DNA from: Nostoc sp. UCD121
Lineage (GTDB): Bacteria; Cyanobacteriota; Cyanobacteriia; Cyanobacteriales; Nostocaceae
Direction: 5' to 3'
NCBI RefSeq assembly: GCF_014222285.1
Contig: NZ_JACKZS010000002.1
Span: 54,720 to 118,719 of the forward strand
DNA length: 64,000 nt
The notes under the pieces were generated by a model. That model searched no databases. It was not told the origin of the DNA and was given only the letters and a program-made list of their open reading frames with translations. Each line of letters opens with the position of its first letter. The stretch's first letter is position 1. Made by a program: the position numbers and the translations under genes. Below are positions 1-8,255 of the stretch, piece by piece.

Positions 1-1500
1 CCGGAGGCGTTCGCTTAAAGGATTATGTTTCGACGCTAAACGCGCTCTCCCAGCCGCCGCCCATTCTTGGAGTTGCTGAATTTGCTCTACAGCAGTTCGC
101 GCCAAGGGTACAATCTGACTCGCGGCTTCTAAAATATCATCAGTAGCAAAGTCGCGGTTTTGGCTAAATCCAATATGCATCGCTTCAATTAAAGTTTGCT
201 CAATCTCTGCCCCGGAAAAATCAGGCGTTTCATAAGCTAACCTTTCGATGTCATAACTTTTCAAGTTATGGGGGCGCAATCGGGATAAATGAACATCATA
301 AATTGCTTTTCTCTCTTCTTGGGTGGGCAATCCCACAAAGAAAATTTCATCAAAACGCCCTTTACGCAGCATTTCTGGCGGTAAGGCTTGGATATCGTTG
401 GCGGTGGCGACAACAAACACCGGTGAGCTTTTTTCGGCTAGCCAGTTAATAAAAGTACCAAACACACGGCTGGCTGTTCCGGCATCACCTTTGCTACCAA
501 TTCCGGCAAAGGCTTTATCTATTTCATCAATCCACAAAATACAGGGGGCTAAGGCTTCAGCTACTTGGATCATTTGCCGAGTTCGAGATTCTGATTCACC
601 CACTAAACCACCAAATAGCCTGCCCACATCCAGACGTAGTAAGGGTAAATGCCAGTGATGAGCGATCGCTTTTGCCGTTAAAGATTTACCAGTTCCCTGA
701 ATACCCACCAACATTAAACCACGGGGGTGCGGTAATCCGTACTGTCGGGCCTTATCAGTAAATGAGCCTCCCCGACGGATCAGCCAGTCTTTCAAGTTAT
801 CTAGTCCACCGATATCAGAAATTTGCTCAGTGGCGGGGTAGAAGTCCAAGATTTGGGTTTGGCGGATAGTTTGGCGCTTTTCTTCCAAAACCAGATCCAC
901 GTCTTCTGGTTGCAATTCGCCGTGGGTAGCGATCGCCTTTGCCAAAACCCGACGAATCCGTTCCATCGAAAGCCCTTGACAAGAACGCACCAAGTCATCT
1001 AAAACTTGGCCAGAAAGGGAGTTACCAGTACTTTGTAGTAAGCGTTCCACCTCAGTTTTAATTTCTGGGGCGGCGGGTAAGGGAAACTCGACGACTGTCA
1101 AAACTTCGGTTAAATCGTCAGGAATGGCGATGCGTGGCGATAGTAGGACAATATTTTTTGGTTGCGATTTGAGAAGTCTGGATAGATTGCGGAGTTTGCG
1201 GGCGATCGCTACATCATCTAAAAAGCGATGATAATCTCGGAGAATCAATACAGCTGGCGCGGAAGTTGGTAATTTTTCGATAAATTCCAAAGCTTGCAAC
1301 GGATTACGTCGCCCAAACCCAACATCATTGGGGTTTCCCTGATAGCCATCGACAAAATCCCAAGTATACACTGGGCGATTACCCTGGTTAGTTGCTTCTT
1401 CCCGAATAGCTGCTTCTACCCGTTCTTCCTCATAAGTTGGAATATAAATCAAAGGGTAGCGGGCACGTAGCAGCAGTTTAAACTCTTCACGGAAGTTCAT
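1..1500 (-). CDS. ycf46: Ycf46-type AAA+ ATPase (3' end outside window)
   Basis: The frame runs leftward from the ATG at 1500 for 500 codons and leaves the window without a stop. Its first ~240 residues form a non-catalytic N-terminal part with a degenerate ATPase-like fold. The C-terminal half is a full AAA+ module: Walker A GIQGTGKS near residue 268, Walker [12 protein letters not shown] near 322, then a sensor region ending in [14 protein letters not shown] and a lid helix. This architecture and length (about 500 residues in the family) match Ycf46 proteins of cyanobacteria and algal plastids, which are Cdc48-like ATPases linked to photosynthetic carbon acquisition. It follows the DUF177 gene in the same direction, at the end of the rpmH-yidC block. 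Very few residues can be missing. Confidence 0.85.
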   Translation of the reverse strand, partial: MNFREEFKLLLRARYPLIYIPTYEEERVEAAIREEATNQGNRPVYTWDFVDGYQGNPNDVGFGRRNPLQALEFIEKLPTSAPAVLILRDYHRFLDDVAIARKLRNLSRLLKSQPKNIVLLSPRIAIPDDLTEVLTVVEFPLPAAPEIKTEVERLLQSTGNSLSGQVLDDLVRSCQGLSMERIRRVLAKAIATHGELQPEDVDLVLEEKRQTIRQTQILDFYPATEQISDIGGLDNLKDWLIRRGGSFTDKARQYGLPHPRGLMLVGIQGTGKSLTAKAIAHHWHLPLLRLDVGRLFGGLVGESESRTRQMIQVAEALAPCILWIDEIDKAFAGIGSKGDAGTASRVFGTFINWLAEKSSPVFVVATANDIQALPPEMLRKGRFDEIFFVGLPTQEERKAIYDVHLSRLRPHNLKSYDIERLAYETPDFSGAEIEQTLIEAMHIGFSQNRDFATDDILEAASQIVPLARTAVEQIQQLQEWAAAGRARLASKHNPLSERLR

Positions 1501-1564
1501 ATATAGCTGTTATTGGTTAGTTTATCTTGAACGCAATGTACAACTTTCTTGGTTCAGAAAGCCA

Positions 1565-1756
1565 ATGAGTAACCAGGAAGAACAATACAATATTGCTTTT
1601 CTTGTTCAGCAACTATGCACAAATCAAGATAACGCTGTTCTCAAACAGACCGCTAAACATTCGGGGTTTATTGTTGGTTTAGTGCATCTTCATACAGAAT
1701 CGGTATTAGTTTTAGTAAGTGATAAAACACAACAATTTTTGATATCTTTTAGATAG
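1565..1756 (+). CDS. small hypothetical protein (63 aa)
   Basis: A 63-codon ATG frame lies divergent from the Ycf46 gene, 64 bases from its start, and ends ahead of the hairpin at 1808. The product is soluble and slightly hydrophobic towards its end, with no motif I recognise. An AG-rich stretch (AGAAAG) lies just upstream of the ATG but is a weak ribosome site. The position between two converging and diverging leftward genes makes a real small gene possible; a chance frame is about as likely. Confidence 0.35.
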   Translation: MSNQEEQYNIAFLVQQLCTNQDNAVLKQTAKHSGFIVGLVHLHTESVLVLVSDKTQQFLISFR

Positions 1757-1807
1757 GAATATGACTATCAACTCCTACCAGAAGTATTTAATAAAATATA
1801 AAACAAT

Positions 1808-1827
1808 AAGCCTGTGTAGACAGGCTT
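1808..1827 (-). terminator. rho-independent terminator of the DUF177 gene
   Basis: Perfect 8-bp stem AAGCCTGT/ACAGGCTT with a GTAG loop. On the minus strand it is followed by an AT-rich run beginning ATTGTTTTATATTTT, so it fits termination of the leftward gene that ends at 1869. It could also stop the small rightward frame ending at 1756. Confidence 0.7.
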
Positions 1828-1868
1828 AGTTGGTTTAAGCGCAGATTTCAGTCTGACGAATTACCAAA

Positions 1869-2390
1869 TTATTGTCCCGGAAGTTGCTTTTTCAGTGCTT
1901 CCAGAGATGCCCAACGGTTATCAACTGGCGTTCCAGGATTATCAGGAGTATCAACAGTACTACTTACAGGAATACCTGGACAATTGCGATCGCACAATTG
2001 GCGCTGAGGTACTGCCAAACACATCTGCTCATACAGCCATTCGTTGGGATAAAAATGACCATCGGGTGGCAGGGTTTCAAGCAACTCTTCCATAATCACT
2101 TCCCTTTCTAGGGGCAAGTCATTTACTTGATTTGCAGCTTCGTCTAACCAGATGATTTCTTTGGTATCAAGCCCTAAGCGGCGATTGTATTGCTGCAAGC
2201 AGCGATTGCAGGTACAAGTAATAATTGTTTCTGCCTGAGCAGATACTTCCAGATAAGTGCCATGATGCTGAACGCGCACATGACCGCGAACTGGTGTTAA
2301 CGTTTCCAGACCAGGCAGAAATTCCTCAACTTGAACTTCCTCTGTCCGCTCCGGGGCTTTAGTTAGCTGCGGAATATAAATTGCGTCCAT
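1869..2390 (-). CDS. DUF177 (YceD-family) domain protein
   Basis: This 173-residue protein has the YceD/DUF177 layout: an N-terminal beta-rich part, a CTCNRC motif near residue 80 and a second cysteine pair in QLCDRNCPG near residue 136. In bacteria and plastids this family is tied to 23S rRNA accumulation and is often encoded beside ribosomal protein genes, which agrees with its place downstream of the rpmH-rnpA-yidC-jag run. About 160 bases separate it from jag and contain a decayed palindromic repeat. The C-terminal ~35 residues (PVSSTVDTPDNPG onward) look like a low-complexity linker followed by the conserved tail RWASLEALKKQL. The leftward message probably ends at the hairpin at 1808. 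Confidence 0.85.
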   Translation of the reverse strand: MDAIYIPQLTKAPERTEEVQVEEFLPGLETLTPVRGHVRVQHHGTYLEVSAQAETIITCTCNRCLQQYNRRLGLDTKEIIWLDEAANQVNDLPLEREVIMEELLETLPPDGHFYPNEWLYEQMCLAVPQRQLCDRNCPGIPVSSTVDTPDNPGTPVDNRWASLEALKKQLPGQ

Positions 2391-2527
2391 AGGATTTGTG
2401 AGACATCCTCACGAAAATTAATGGTCATTACCAGCAATAATACTGATACTACATCTTTATTTTAGCTTTTAGGAACAAGAGAAATTTTGAAATTATATTG
2501 AGCTTTCAATTAACTCCTAACTCCTGT

Positions 2528-2551
2528 AGAGACGTGATTAATTGCGTCTCT
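2528..2551. repeat. decayed copy of a dispersed palindrome
   Basis: AGAGACG and CGTCTCT arms separated by ten bases. The arms match the perfect palindrome at 44781-44811, so this looks like a degenerate member of the same family, placed between jag and the DUF177 gene. Confidence 0.45.
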
Positions 2552-2552
2552 C

Positions 2553-3080
2553 CTAACCCCTAACTTCTTCCAACGAAGCTGGTCGCACAACCAGATGACG
2601 ATGTGGTTCTTTACCACGACTGAAGGTTTCCAAATCTCCAAATTCCTTCAAGAAGGTATGGATTTGTCGCCTTTCAGCAGAACTGAGAGATTTGATTTCT
2701 ACTTCTCTACCAGAAAAGCGCACTTCATCGGCTGCTGCTTCTGCTAATGCGCGAATTTCGGCTTCTCTTTTGACCCGGTAGCCATTCAACTCAATAGTGT
2801 AAGAGGCTTGTTCTTCTGGGGGTTGGCTCAGGTTTAAAACCGAATTTGCTAGATACTGAATCGCATCTAGCACAGAACCATCAGTACCAATTAATATCTG
2901 GATTTGTTCTGTCGTCAAATTTGTTTGATCGATTGTCAACCAGTAATTATCTGGTTCTGGGGAATCGCTGTCTTGAGATTGGGGAGTTTCTAAATGACCC
3001 TGAATCTCAGCAGGTACTCCAGTGAGTTCCAGCAGGGTTTTTAACCACTGCTGACCTCGCTGCATCGAAATATTGCTCAT
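2553..3080 (-). CDS. jag: Jag/KhpB-type KH-R3H RNA-binding protein
   Basis: The 175-residue product has a central KH-like segment ([16 protein letters not shown] near residue 85, with the GxxG-type loop) and a C-terminal R3H domain marked by RRQIH, then a closing segment rich in basic residues. This is the Jag/SpoIIIJ-associated family, which binds RNA and lies next to yidC in most bacteria. Its ATG overlaps the yidC stop by four bases (ATGA), so the two are translationally coupled. The first ~30 residues carry the predicted Jag N-terminal region only in short form, as is usual in cyanobacteria. Confidence 0.9.
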   Translation of the reverse strand: MSNISMQRGQQWLKTLLELTGVPAEIQGHLETPQSQDSDSPEPDNYWLTIDQTNLTTEQIQILIGTDGSVLDAIQYLANSVLNLSQPPEEQASYTIELNGYRVKREAEIRALAEAAADEVRFSGREVEIKSLSSAERRQIHTFLKEFGDLETFSRGKEPHRHLVVRPASLEEVRG

Positions 3081-4228
3081 GATCCCCCTGTAGCCTTTTT
3101 CTTAGAACTTTTCGGTTCAAATGGCAATGCTTTTTGTTCGATGACTGTTGCTTCTTTCTCTTGGGTTTCTACAATTTTTTGCAGTTCTTCTGGTAGAGGT
3201 TCGCGGGAGAGAAGATAAGTTTGTGCAGTTTGGAAAATGTTACCAATCACCATATACATCAACACCCCGGCTGGTAGGGGGAAGAACAAAAACATCCCAG
3301 AAAATATAACTGGAGTAATTTTGTTAACTGTATCTTGCTGCGGATTACCACCACTGGAATTTTGCCCAGAAAGCATTTGGCTAACATAAAGGCTGATTCC
3401 AAAGAAGACGATCATAGCGACAATATCCCAGTGGATTGTTCCATCTGGATCTTGTGCGCCAACCCTTCCTAAAGCATCAATGAATAAAAAACCTTTTTCT
3501 GCTGCTAGTCCAGGAATTGTTCCTTGAATACTAACTTCTCCAGGTTGCAAGGCTTCTACATTGCCATCAGCATCAATTTTTATCCGATCTTCGCCTTTGG
3601 TTATTTTCCAATCAGGAGTTAGCTTATTTTCTGGGTGTTCTGCTAAAAGTACCTGAAATGGTTTGCCCTCAACAGTCTGATATTGGATCTTAGTTTGTTC
3701 TCCCACAGCTAGTTTGTTACCACTGGGAAGGATTGCAGCTACTTTAACGTGTTCCCCATCTGCAATATAAATATTTTGAGGAGCAGTAGCAAAGGCTTGC
3801 GGTTGAATCTGCTCGATTTGTTCTGCGGGAACGATTTGCAGGTTAACGCTGTAGTTTGCACTTGCAAAAGGCGAACCCCGCAAAGTGGCAAACAGCGCTA
3901 ATAAAACCGGCATTTGCACTAATAACGGAAAACAGCCTGCTAAGGGATTGCCAAATTCTTTTTGAACATTGACCATTTCCTCTTGCTGTTTTTGCGGTTC
4001 ATCCTTATAGCGCTCTTTAATTTCTGCCATCCGCTTCTGCATCAGAGGTTGTACAATTCGCATCTTCCGCATGTTGCGAATTGAGCCAGCACTCAGGGGA
4101 TAGAGCGCGAAGCGGACTATCAATGTCAAAGCAACGATCGCCAATCCGTAGCTCGGAAATATACCATAGAAGAAATCTATGATTGGCAACATCACGTTGT
4201 TCGAGAGAAAGCCGATACCAAAATCCAT
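3077..4228 (-). CDS. yidC: membrane protein insertase YidC/Oxa1
   Basis: The 383-residue protein is a YidC/Oxa1 insertase that folds and inserts proteins into the plasma and thylakoid membranes. A first hydrophobic hairpin covers residues ~12-45 and holds the conserved arginine of the hydrophilic groove ([10 protein letters not shown], Arg39). A basic coiled segment ([24 protein letters not shown]) and the conserved [16 protein letters not shown] helix near residue 98 follow. An insert of about 140 residues then precedes two more membrane segments; this lumenal or periplasmic insert is typical of cyanobacterial members. The C-terminus is Lys-rich, as expected for ribosome contact. It is coupled to jag and follows rnpA and the PH-domain gene. 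Confidence 0.95.
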   Translation of the reverse strand: MDFGIGFLSNNVMLPIIDFFYGIFPSYGLAIVALTLIVRFALYPLSAGSIRNMRKMRIVQPLMQKRMAEIKERYKDEPQKQQEEMVNVQKEFGNPLAGCFPLLVQMPVLLALFATLRGSPFASANYSVNLQIVPAEQIEQIQPQAFATAPQNIYIADGEHVKVAAILPSGNKLAVGEQTKIQYQTVEGKPFQVLLAEHPENKLTPDWKITKGEDRIKIDADGNVEALQPGEVSIQGTIPGLAAEKGFLFIDALGRVGAQDPDGTIHWDIVAMIVFFGISLYVSQMLSGQNSSGGNPQQDTVNKITPVIFSGMFLFFPLPAGVLMYMVIGNIFQTAQTYLLSREPLPEELQKIVETQEKEATVIEQKALPFEPKSSKKKATGGS

Positions 4229-4292
4229 TATTCTGAATTCAACCTGAGGTACTGTAAACTGACTGAATCTAATTTATCTAAATCATAAATTA

Positions 4293-4326
4293 TGTGCGAC
4301 TACCCTTCGCTACGGATAGCCGCACA
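4293..4326. repeat. imperfect palindrome between yidC and the PH-domain gene
   Basis: Arms TGTGCGACTA and TAGCCGCACA enclose CCCTTCGCTACGGA. It lies next to the heptamer repeats at 4331 and resembles the dispersed hairpins of Nostoc genomes; it may also mark an RNA processing point in the rpmH-yidC message. Confidence 0.45.
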
Positions 4327-4330
4327 ATTA

Positions 4331-4370
4331 AATGGGAAATGGGAAATGGGAAATAGGAATTGGGAATTAA
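4331..4370. repeat. heptanucleotide tandem repeat (STRR)
   Basis: Three GGGAAAT units followed by degenerate AGGAATT and GGGAATT units. Short tandemly repeated repetitive sequences of seven bases are typical of heterocystous cyanobacteria. Confidence 0.8.
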
Positions 4371-4418
4371 CCAATCGTTTTTCTTCCCCTGCTCCCTGCC
4401 CTCTGCTTCCCCTGCTCA

Positions 4419-4811
4419 TCACTTATTAGCAGTAACGCTATATTCGGGATTTTTCGCAGCAATTCTTTCGTTAATGTAGTCATAGACTTCCCGAAATTTG
4501 GGAATTGCACGCAATTCGAGACGACTGCCGTTTTTTAAGGTTAGTACCATATCTCCCCACAAGCCAATGCCACGGGGGATTGTGACAACTTTGACAATTT
4601 CTGAGTAAATTATGTCAGTGCGATCGCGCCCCTGCCAACCTCCGCTTACTGTAACTCGGCGATCGGTGATGCGGAAACGCAGCCACAATGCCCTGACAAT
4701 TGCCCCAACTGTTAACGGTATCCCGACAATGGTTAACCCAATCAGCACGTTGACAATTAAATCCCCAATATGGGGGCCACCTTCATAATAAACATCTTCA
4801 CGAATTCCCAT
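4419..4811 (-). CDS. PH-like (bPH2/YdbS-type) membrane protein
   Basis: This 130-residue protein has a hydrophobic segment near residues 17-43 followed by the sequence FRITDRRVTVSGGWQGRDRTDIIY, which is the start of a bacterial pleckstrin-homology-like (YdbS/bPH2) domain. The domain continues through VVTIPRGIGLWGDMVLTL to a C-terminal helix. Its start overlaps the end of rnpA by 14 bases, so it is almost certainly translated from the rnpA message. The rpmH-rnpA-PH-yidC order is usual in cyanobacteria. The biochemical role is unknown; membrane attachment beside YidC is what the sequence shows. Confidence 0.8.
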   Translation of the reverse strand: MGIREDVYYEGGPHIGDLIVNVLIGLTIVGIPLTVGAIVRALWLRFRITDRRVTVSGGWQGRDRTDIIYSEIVKVVTIPRGIGLWGDMVLTLKNGSRLELRAIPKFREVYDYINERIAAKNPEYSVTANK

Positions 4812-5220
4812 CGAACACCTCAGCTTGTGCCAACAACTGCTCTAATTCTTGCAGAAATTGTGGGCTTACGCACTTAGATTCTGCCACTGTGGGTTTGACA
4901 ATGAACACTAATCGCCATCCTGGTGATAATTTGGGCAGCAAACTATATAAAACAGAAGTAATTTGCCGTTTGATTCGGTTGCGAACCACTGCCCTTTTGC
5001 TAACTTTTGTGCTTATAGAAATACCAATGCGTATGCTGGAAATATGCAGTGAGTCAATTGGTTGTGTAGTCTGAGTGGCAGTGTCCAAAGAAGGTTTTCT
5101 TGAAGACAACGGCTTTAAGGCTCTCAATGTTAAATAAGAGCCATTACGCCGAATTCCTTCCCGGAAAACTGCCTGAAAATCCTTGCGGGATTTTAGCCGA
5201 TTTGCTTTAGGCAAAGCCAC
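4798..5220 (-). CDS. rnpA: ribonuclease P protein component
   Basis: The 140-residue basic protein is the RNase P protein subunit, which helps the catalytic RNA cleave tRNA 5' leaders. It opens with the family start LPKANRLKSRKDFQAVFREG and carries the RNR signature (RNRIKRQIT, Arg80-Asn81-Arg82). A stretch of about 25 residues rich in Ser and Thr (near 38-62) lengthens the beta-sheet region compared with the ~115-residue enteric enzyme. It lies 26 bases after rpmH, the classic bacterial pairing, and overlaps the PH-domain gene. Confidence 0.95.
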   Translation of the reverse strand: MALPKANRLKSRKDFQAVFREGIRRNGSYLTLRALKPLSSRKPSLDTATQTTQPIDSLHISSIRIGISISTKVSKRAVVRNRIKRQITSVLYSLLPKLSPGWRLVFIVKPTVAESKCVSPQFLQELEQLLAQAEVFDGNS

Positions 5221-5246
5221 AGATACTCTTTTAGCTTAAATATGCC

Positions 5247-5381
5247 CTAAACGCTCAAACGGTGACGGCCCTTTTTTCTCCTAGCTCTAATTACGTTTCT
5301 ACCATCTGGTGTCCGCATTCTGGCGCGAAAACCAGAGGTTCTTTTTCTCTTACGGCTAGTACCGCCTAGTGTTCTTTTCAT
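5247..5381 (-). CDS. rpmH: 50S ribosomal protein L34
   Basis: A 44-codon frame not long enough to show in a size-filtered gene list. The product starts [20 protein letters not shown] and continues through [20 protein letters not shown] to a stop, which is the whole L34 protein with the cyanobacterial TLGGTSRKR start. AGGAG lies 9-13 bases upstream of the ATG. It is the first gene of the leftward rnpA-yidC block and lies just upstream of rnpA. Confidence 0.97.
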   Translation of the reverse strand: MKRTLGGTSRKRKRTSGFRARMRTPDGRNVIRARRKKGRHRLSV

Positions 5382-5483
5382 ACTGCTCTCCTCTTAGGTG
5401 ATTTTTATAAAAACTCACAATCTCTAATTGTATCACTTTTTTAGTGAATTGGGAATTGCTGTGGTTACACCCAATCAGCACTT

Positions 5484-5996
5484 TTAATTGATGCTCAAAA
5501 TCCATGTTCCCATGTAGCGCAATAGTGGCACATCACCAGGGGAAAGCACTTGACAGTTGAAGTAGTAAACACCGCCGAAGGATGGATTTTTCACGTTAGA
5601 TAAGACTACCTCAACTGCGCTACCTGCTGGTACAGGCTCTTGAGGAAAAATATTAATCAGCTTACCTTCTTTGTCCCACTTCACCTCAGAAAGCGGAACT
5701 GCTTTGCCTTTGACTCGAACTTCAATTTTGTTCTGGTCAAAAGTTCCTTTGTAATATTCAGGGTAGGTAATGGCAAATTGACCAACAGCCAATTTCATTC
5801 TTTGGGCTGGAATCCTTAATATATATCGATCCCAACCATTGGCTTGTCCACCAAAATCTAATCGGAAAGGCAGTTGATTTTCGGATTTAATGCCACTAAA
5901 CAGCGTAAATCCAGGTAAACTTTGTGCCCAAGTCAGGGCTGGAAATCCAGTCACTAAACAGCTAGTCACGGCTAAAGCGGAAAGTAAACGTCGCAT
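5484..5996 (-). CDS. secreted DUF2808 protein
   Basis: The 170-residue protein has a Sec signal peptide (hydrophobic core to about residue 22, cleavage expected after TWA or WAQ) and then the DUF2808 domain, recognisable from YILRIPAQRMKLAVGQFAITYPEYYKG and the closing YFNCQVLSPGDVPLLRYMGTWILSI. DUF2808 proteins are found almost only in cyanobacteria and are exported with unknown function. It lies 103 bases upstream of rpmH on the same strand, an arrangement that recurs in the group, but a separate promoter is likely. Confidence 0.85.
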   Translation of the reverse strand: MRRLLSALAVTSCLVTGFPALTWAQSLPGFTLFSGIKSENQLPFRLDFGGQANGWDRYILRIPAQRMKLAVGQFAITYPEYYKGTFDQNKIEVRVKGKAVPLSEVKWDKEGKLINIFPQEPVPAGSAVEVVLSNVKNPSFGGVYYFNCQVLSPGDVPLLRYMGTWILSIN

Positions 5997-5999
5997 AAT

Positions 6000-6762
6000 T
6001 GAGCTTCCTCTACCAAAAAATAAATCTGTTATCTAAAATAACCGTGTGTTAGTATTCGTTACTAAAGTTTACTACTCACTTCCTGACAATTGACGTTCAG
6101 TAACAACAAAAAGTGCCATCTTCCCTGATGTTTAGACGGCAGTAAAATTACTTAGCAACAAATTTTACATGCAAATAATTTACTTTATTACCCTTATAGA
6201 GTACTGATTTGATGACTAGGTTGGTCAAATTTTGAACTCAATAGAAACACCGTTGGGATTGGATTGTGTTTCTAAATATGTATAAGTGTATCTAAATTTG
6301 AGAATTTTGTTATAAAAATTGAGGCGTGCCATCAGCGATCGCCAGTTAAGTTGGGCTAAATTGATTAAAATAAGTTGGATTGGAATCAAAGTCGTAATCA
6401 TTAAAATTTGATTTGGAAATTATAAAGCCTTCAAAATTGGGTCAATATTACTCTATAAGACAGGAATACCAAAATTTCTCAATCCCGAAAATAAGCTGAA
6501 GATAAAGATGCAAAATTTGGGAATCAATTTAGGATGTGCAATACGTAACCCTGTTTGCAACTATCTGAAAATATGACATCTGCGAGCGGCAAAGTCAGGC
6601 ATTGCCTGGACAGCTAAGAGTGGGAGAGGAAAGTTTCAAGGTTCAATCTACAAGTAAAAATCATAGCTGATGTTCCTGCCTAAGTACTATGAATACGGGA
6701 TATCCCTCATCTAGACAATCACTTACTAGGCAGAGATTAGGTATTTATCTTCAGGAGATTTC
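6000..6762. other. 763-base intergenic region before pntAA
   Basis: No coding frame or RNA gene recognised on either strand. The region is AT-rich and separates two divergent transcription units (the DUF2808 gene leftward, the pnt operon rightward), so promoters for both must lie here. One HIP1 octamer is present near 6335. A ribosome site CAGGAGAT precedes the pntAA ATG. Confidence 0.6.
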
Positions 6763-7929
6763 ATGAGAATAGCAGTTGCTAAAGAAATTGAAGTTTGTGA
6801 ACGTCGTGTGGCATTAATTCCTGACACCGTTGCTCGATTGGTAAAACAAGGTTTGGAAGTCTGGGTAGAAACAGGTGCAGGAGAGCGATCTTTCTTCAGC
6901 GATACTGACTATGAAGCCGCAGGAGCCACAATAATTGGCGATACTGCCAAATTATGGGGCGAAACAGATATTCTTTTGAAAGTCAGCCCACCACAAGAAC
7001 GAGAAGATGGACGTTCAGAAGTTGATTTGTTAAAGGAAGGGGCTGTATTAGTCAGTTTCCTCAATCCTTTAGGAAATCCTGTTGTAGCAGAGCAACTGGC
7101 AAATCGGAAAATCACAGCCTTGAGTATGGAAATGATCCCCCGTACTACCAGGGCGCAAAGTATGGATGCTTTGTCCTCGCAAGCTTCATTAGCAGGTTAC
7201 AAGGCAGTATTAATTGCGGCAGCTGCGTTACCAAAATATTTCCCAATGTTAACCACAGCCGCAGGAACGATCGCTCCAGCGAAAGTATTTATTATGGGCG
7301 CTGGTGTAGCGGGATTGCAAGCGATCGCCACCGCCAGACGTTTGGGAGCAGTTGTAGAAGCCTTTGATATCCGTCCCGCCGTCAAAGAAGAAGTGCAAAG
7401 CTTAGGGGCAAAATTCGTTGAAGTCAAATTAGACGAAGAAACCGTCGCTGCTGGTGGTTACGCCAAGGAAATCTCTGAAGCTAGCAAACAACGTACCCAA
7501 GAAGTTGTCGCCGAACACATTAAGAATTCTGATGTGGTGATTACCACCGCCCAAGTTCCTGGGAGACAAGCACCACGGCTAGTTACAGAAGAAATGGTGG
7601 CACAAATGAAACCAGGTTCAGTAATTGTGGATTTAGCCGCCGAACAGGGTGGTAACTGCGCCTGCACAGAACCAGGTAAAGATATTGTGTGGAACGGTGT
7701 GACAATTATCGGCCCCATCAATCTCCCATCATCGATGCCAATTCACGCCAGCCAACTGTATGCCAAGAACGTCACATCGTTGATGCAATTGCTAATTAAA
7801 GACAAAGCTTTGCAGGTAGACTTTAGCGACGACATCGTTGATGCAGCTTGCGTTACCCACGCAGGTGAAATTCGCAATCAACGAGTGCGGGATGCGCTAC
7901 AAGCTTTGAGCGGCGTTGGAGCAGGTTAA
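6763..7929 (+). CDS. pntAA: NAD(P)+ transhydrogenase subunit alpha, NAD(H)-binding part
   Basis: The 388-residue protein is domain I of proton-translocating transhydrogenase, which binds NAD(H) and exchanges hydride with NADP(H) across the membrane subunits. It begins with the alanine-dehydrogenase/PNT N-terminal domain (MRIAVAKEIEVCERRVALIP), carries the conserved LSMEMIPRTTRAQSMDALSSQ segment near residues 120-140, and has the nucleotide-binding loop GAGVAG at 179-184. The RQAPRLV mobile-loop region and the closing Pro/Ala-rich hinge are present. The start follows AGGAGAT. Alpha is split into two genes here, as in most cyanobacteria. Confidence 0.95.
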   Translation: MRIAVAKEIEVCERRVALIPDTVARLVKQGLEVWVETGAGERSFFSDTDYEAAGATIIGDTAKLWGETDILLKVSPPQEREDGRSEVDLLKEGAVLVSFLNPLGNPVVAEQLANRKITALSMEMIPRTTRAQSMDALSSQASLAGYKAVLIAAAALPKYFPMLTTAAGTIAPAKVFIMGAGVAGLQAIATARRLGAVVEAFDIRPAVKEEVQSLGAKFVEVKLDEETVAAGGYAKEISEASKQRTQEVVAEHIKNSDVVITTAQVPGRQAPRLVTEEMVAQMKPGSVIVDLAAEQGGNCACTEPGKDIVWNGVTIIGPINLPSSMPIHASQLYAKNVTSLMQLLIKDKALQVDFSDDIVDAACVTHAGEIRNQRVRDALQALSGVGAG

Positions 7930-7961
7930 TAGCCAAATATATCATAAGGAGTTTTTCAAGC

Positions 7962-8255
7962 ATGACAGAGGCATTACTTGCTGCTTTGTTTGTATTTGTA
8001 TTGGCATCTTTTATCGGCTTTGAAGTCATCAACAAAATCCCACCGACTCTACACACACCGTTAATGTCAGGCTCAAACGCGATTTCTGGAATTGCGGTAC
8101 TGGGAGCAATAGTTGCTGCTGGTGCAAAAGACACAAGTGTATCTGTAATTCTCGGCTTGATTGCTGTGGTACTGGCAACAATCAACGTTGTGGGTGGTTT
8201 TTTAGTGACAGACAGAATGTTGCAAATGTTCAAGAAGAAGGAGATTAAGGCGTGA
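7962..8255 (+). CDS. pntAB: NAD(P)+ transhydrogenase subunit alpha part 2, membrane
   Basis: This 97-residue protein supplies the short membrane domain that in enteric bacteria is fused to the end of PntA. It has three hydrophobic helices (about residues 5-23, 33-52 and 58-82) with the conserved VINKIPPTLHTPLMSGSNAISG loop between the first two. It starts 32 bases after pntAA with AAGGAG upstream and ends overlapping the GTG of pntB, so the three genes form one operon. Confidence 0.95.
   Translation: MTEALLAALFVFVLASFIGFEVINKIPPTLHTPLMSGSNAISGIAVLGAIVAAGAKDTSVSVILGLIAVVLATINVVGGFLVTDRMLQMFKKKEIKA

Noticed and set aside
1980..2000. HIP1-centred palindrome in the DUF177 gene
   Set aside because: HIP1 octamers are dense in this genome and this one lies within conserved coding sequence (CDRN), so no separate function is claimed.
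6000..6762. Possible small RNA gene upstream of pntAA
   Set aside because: The length invites one, but no promoter-plus-terminator structure was found.
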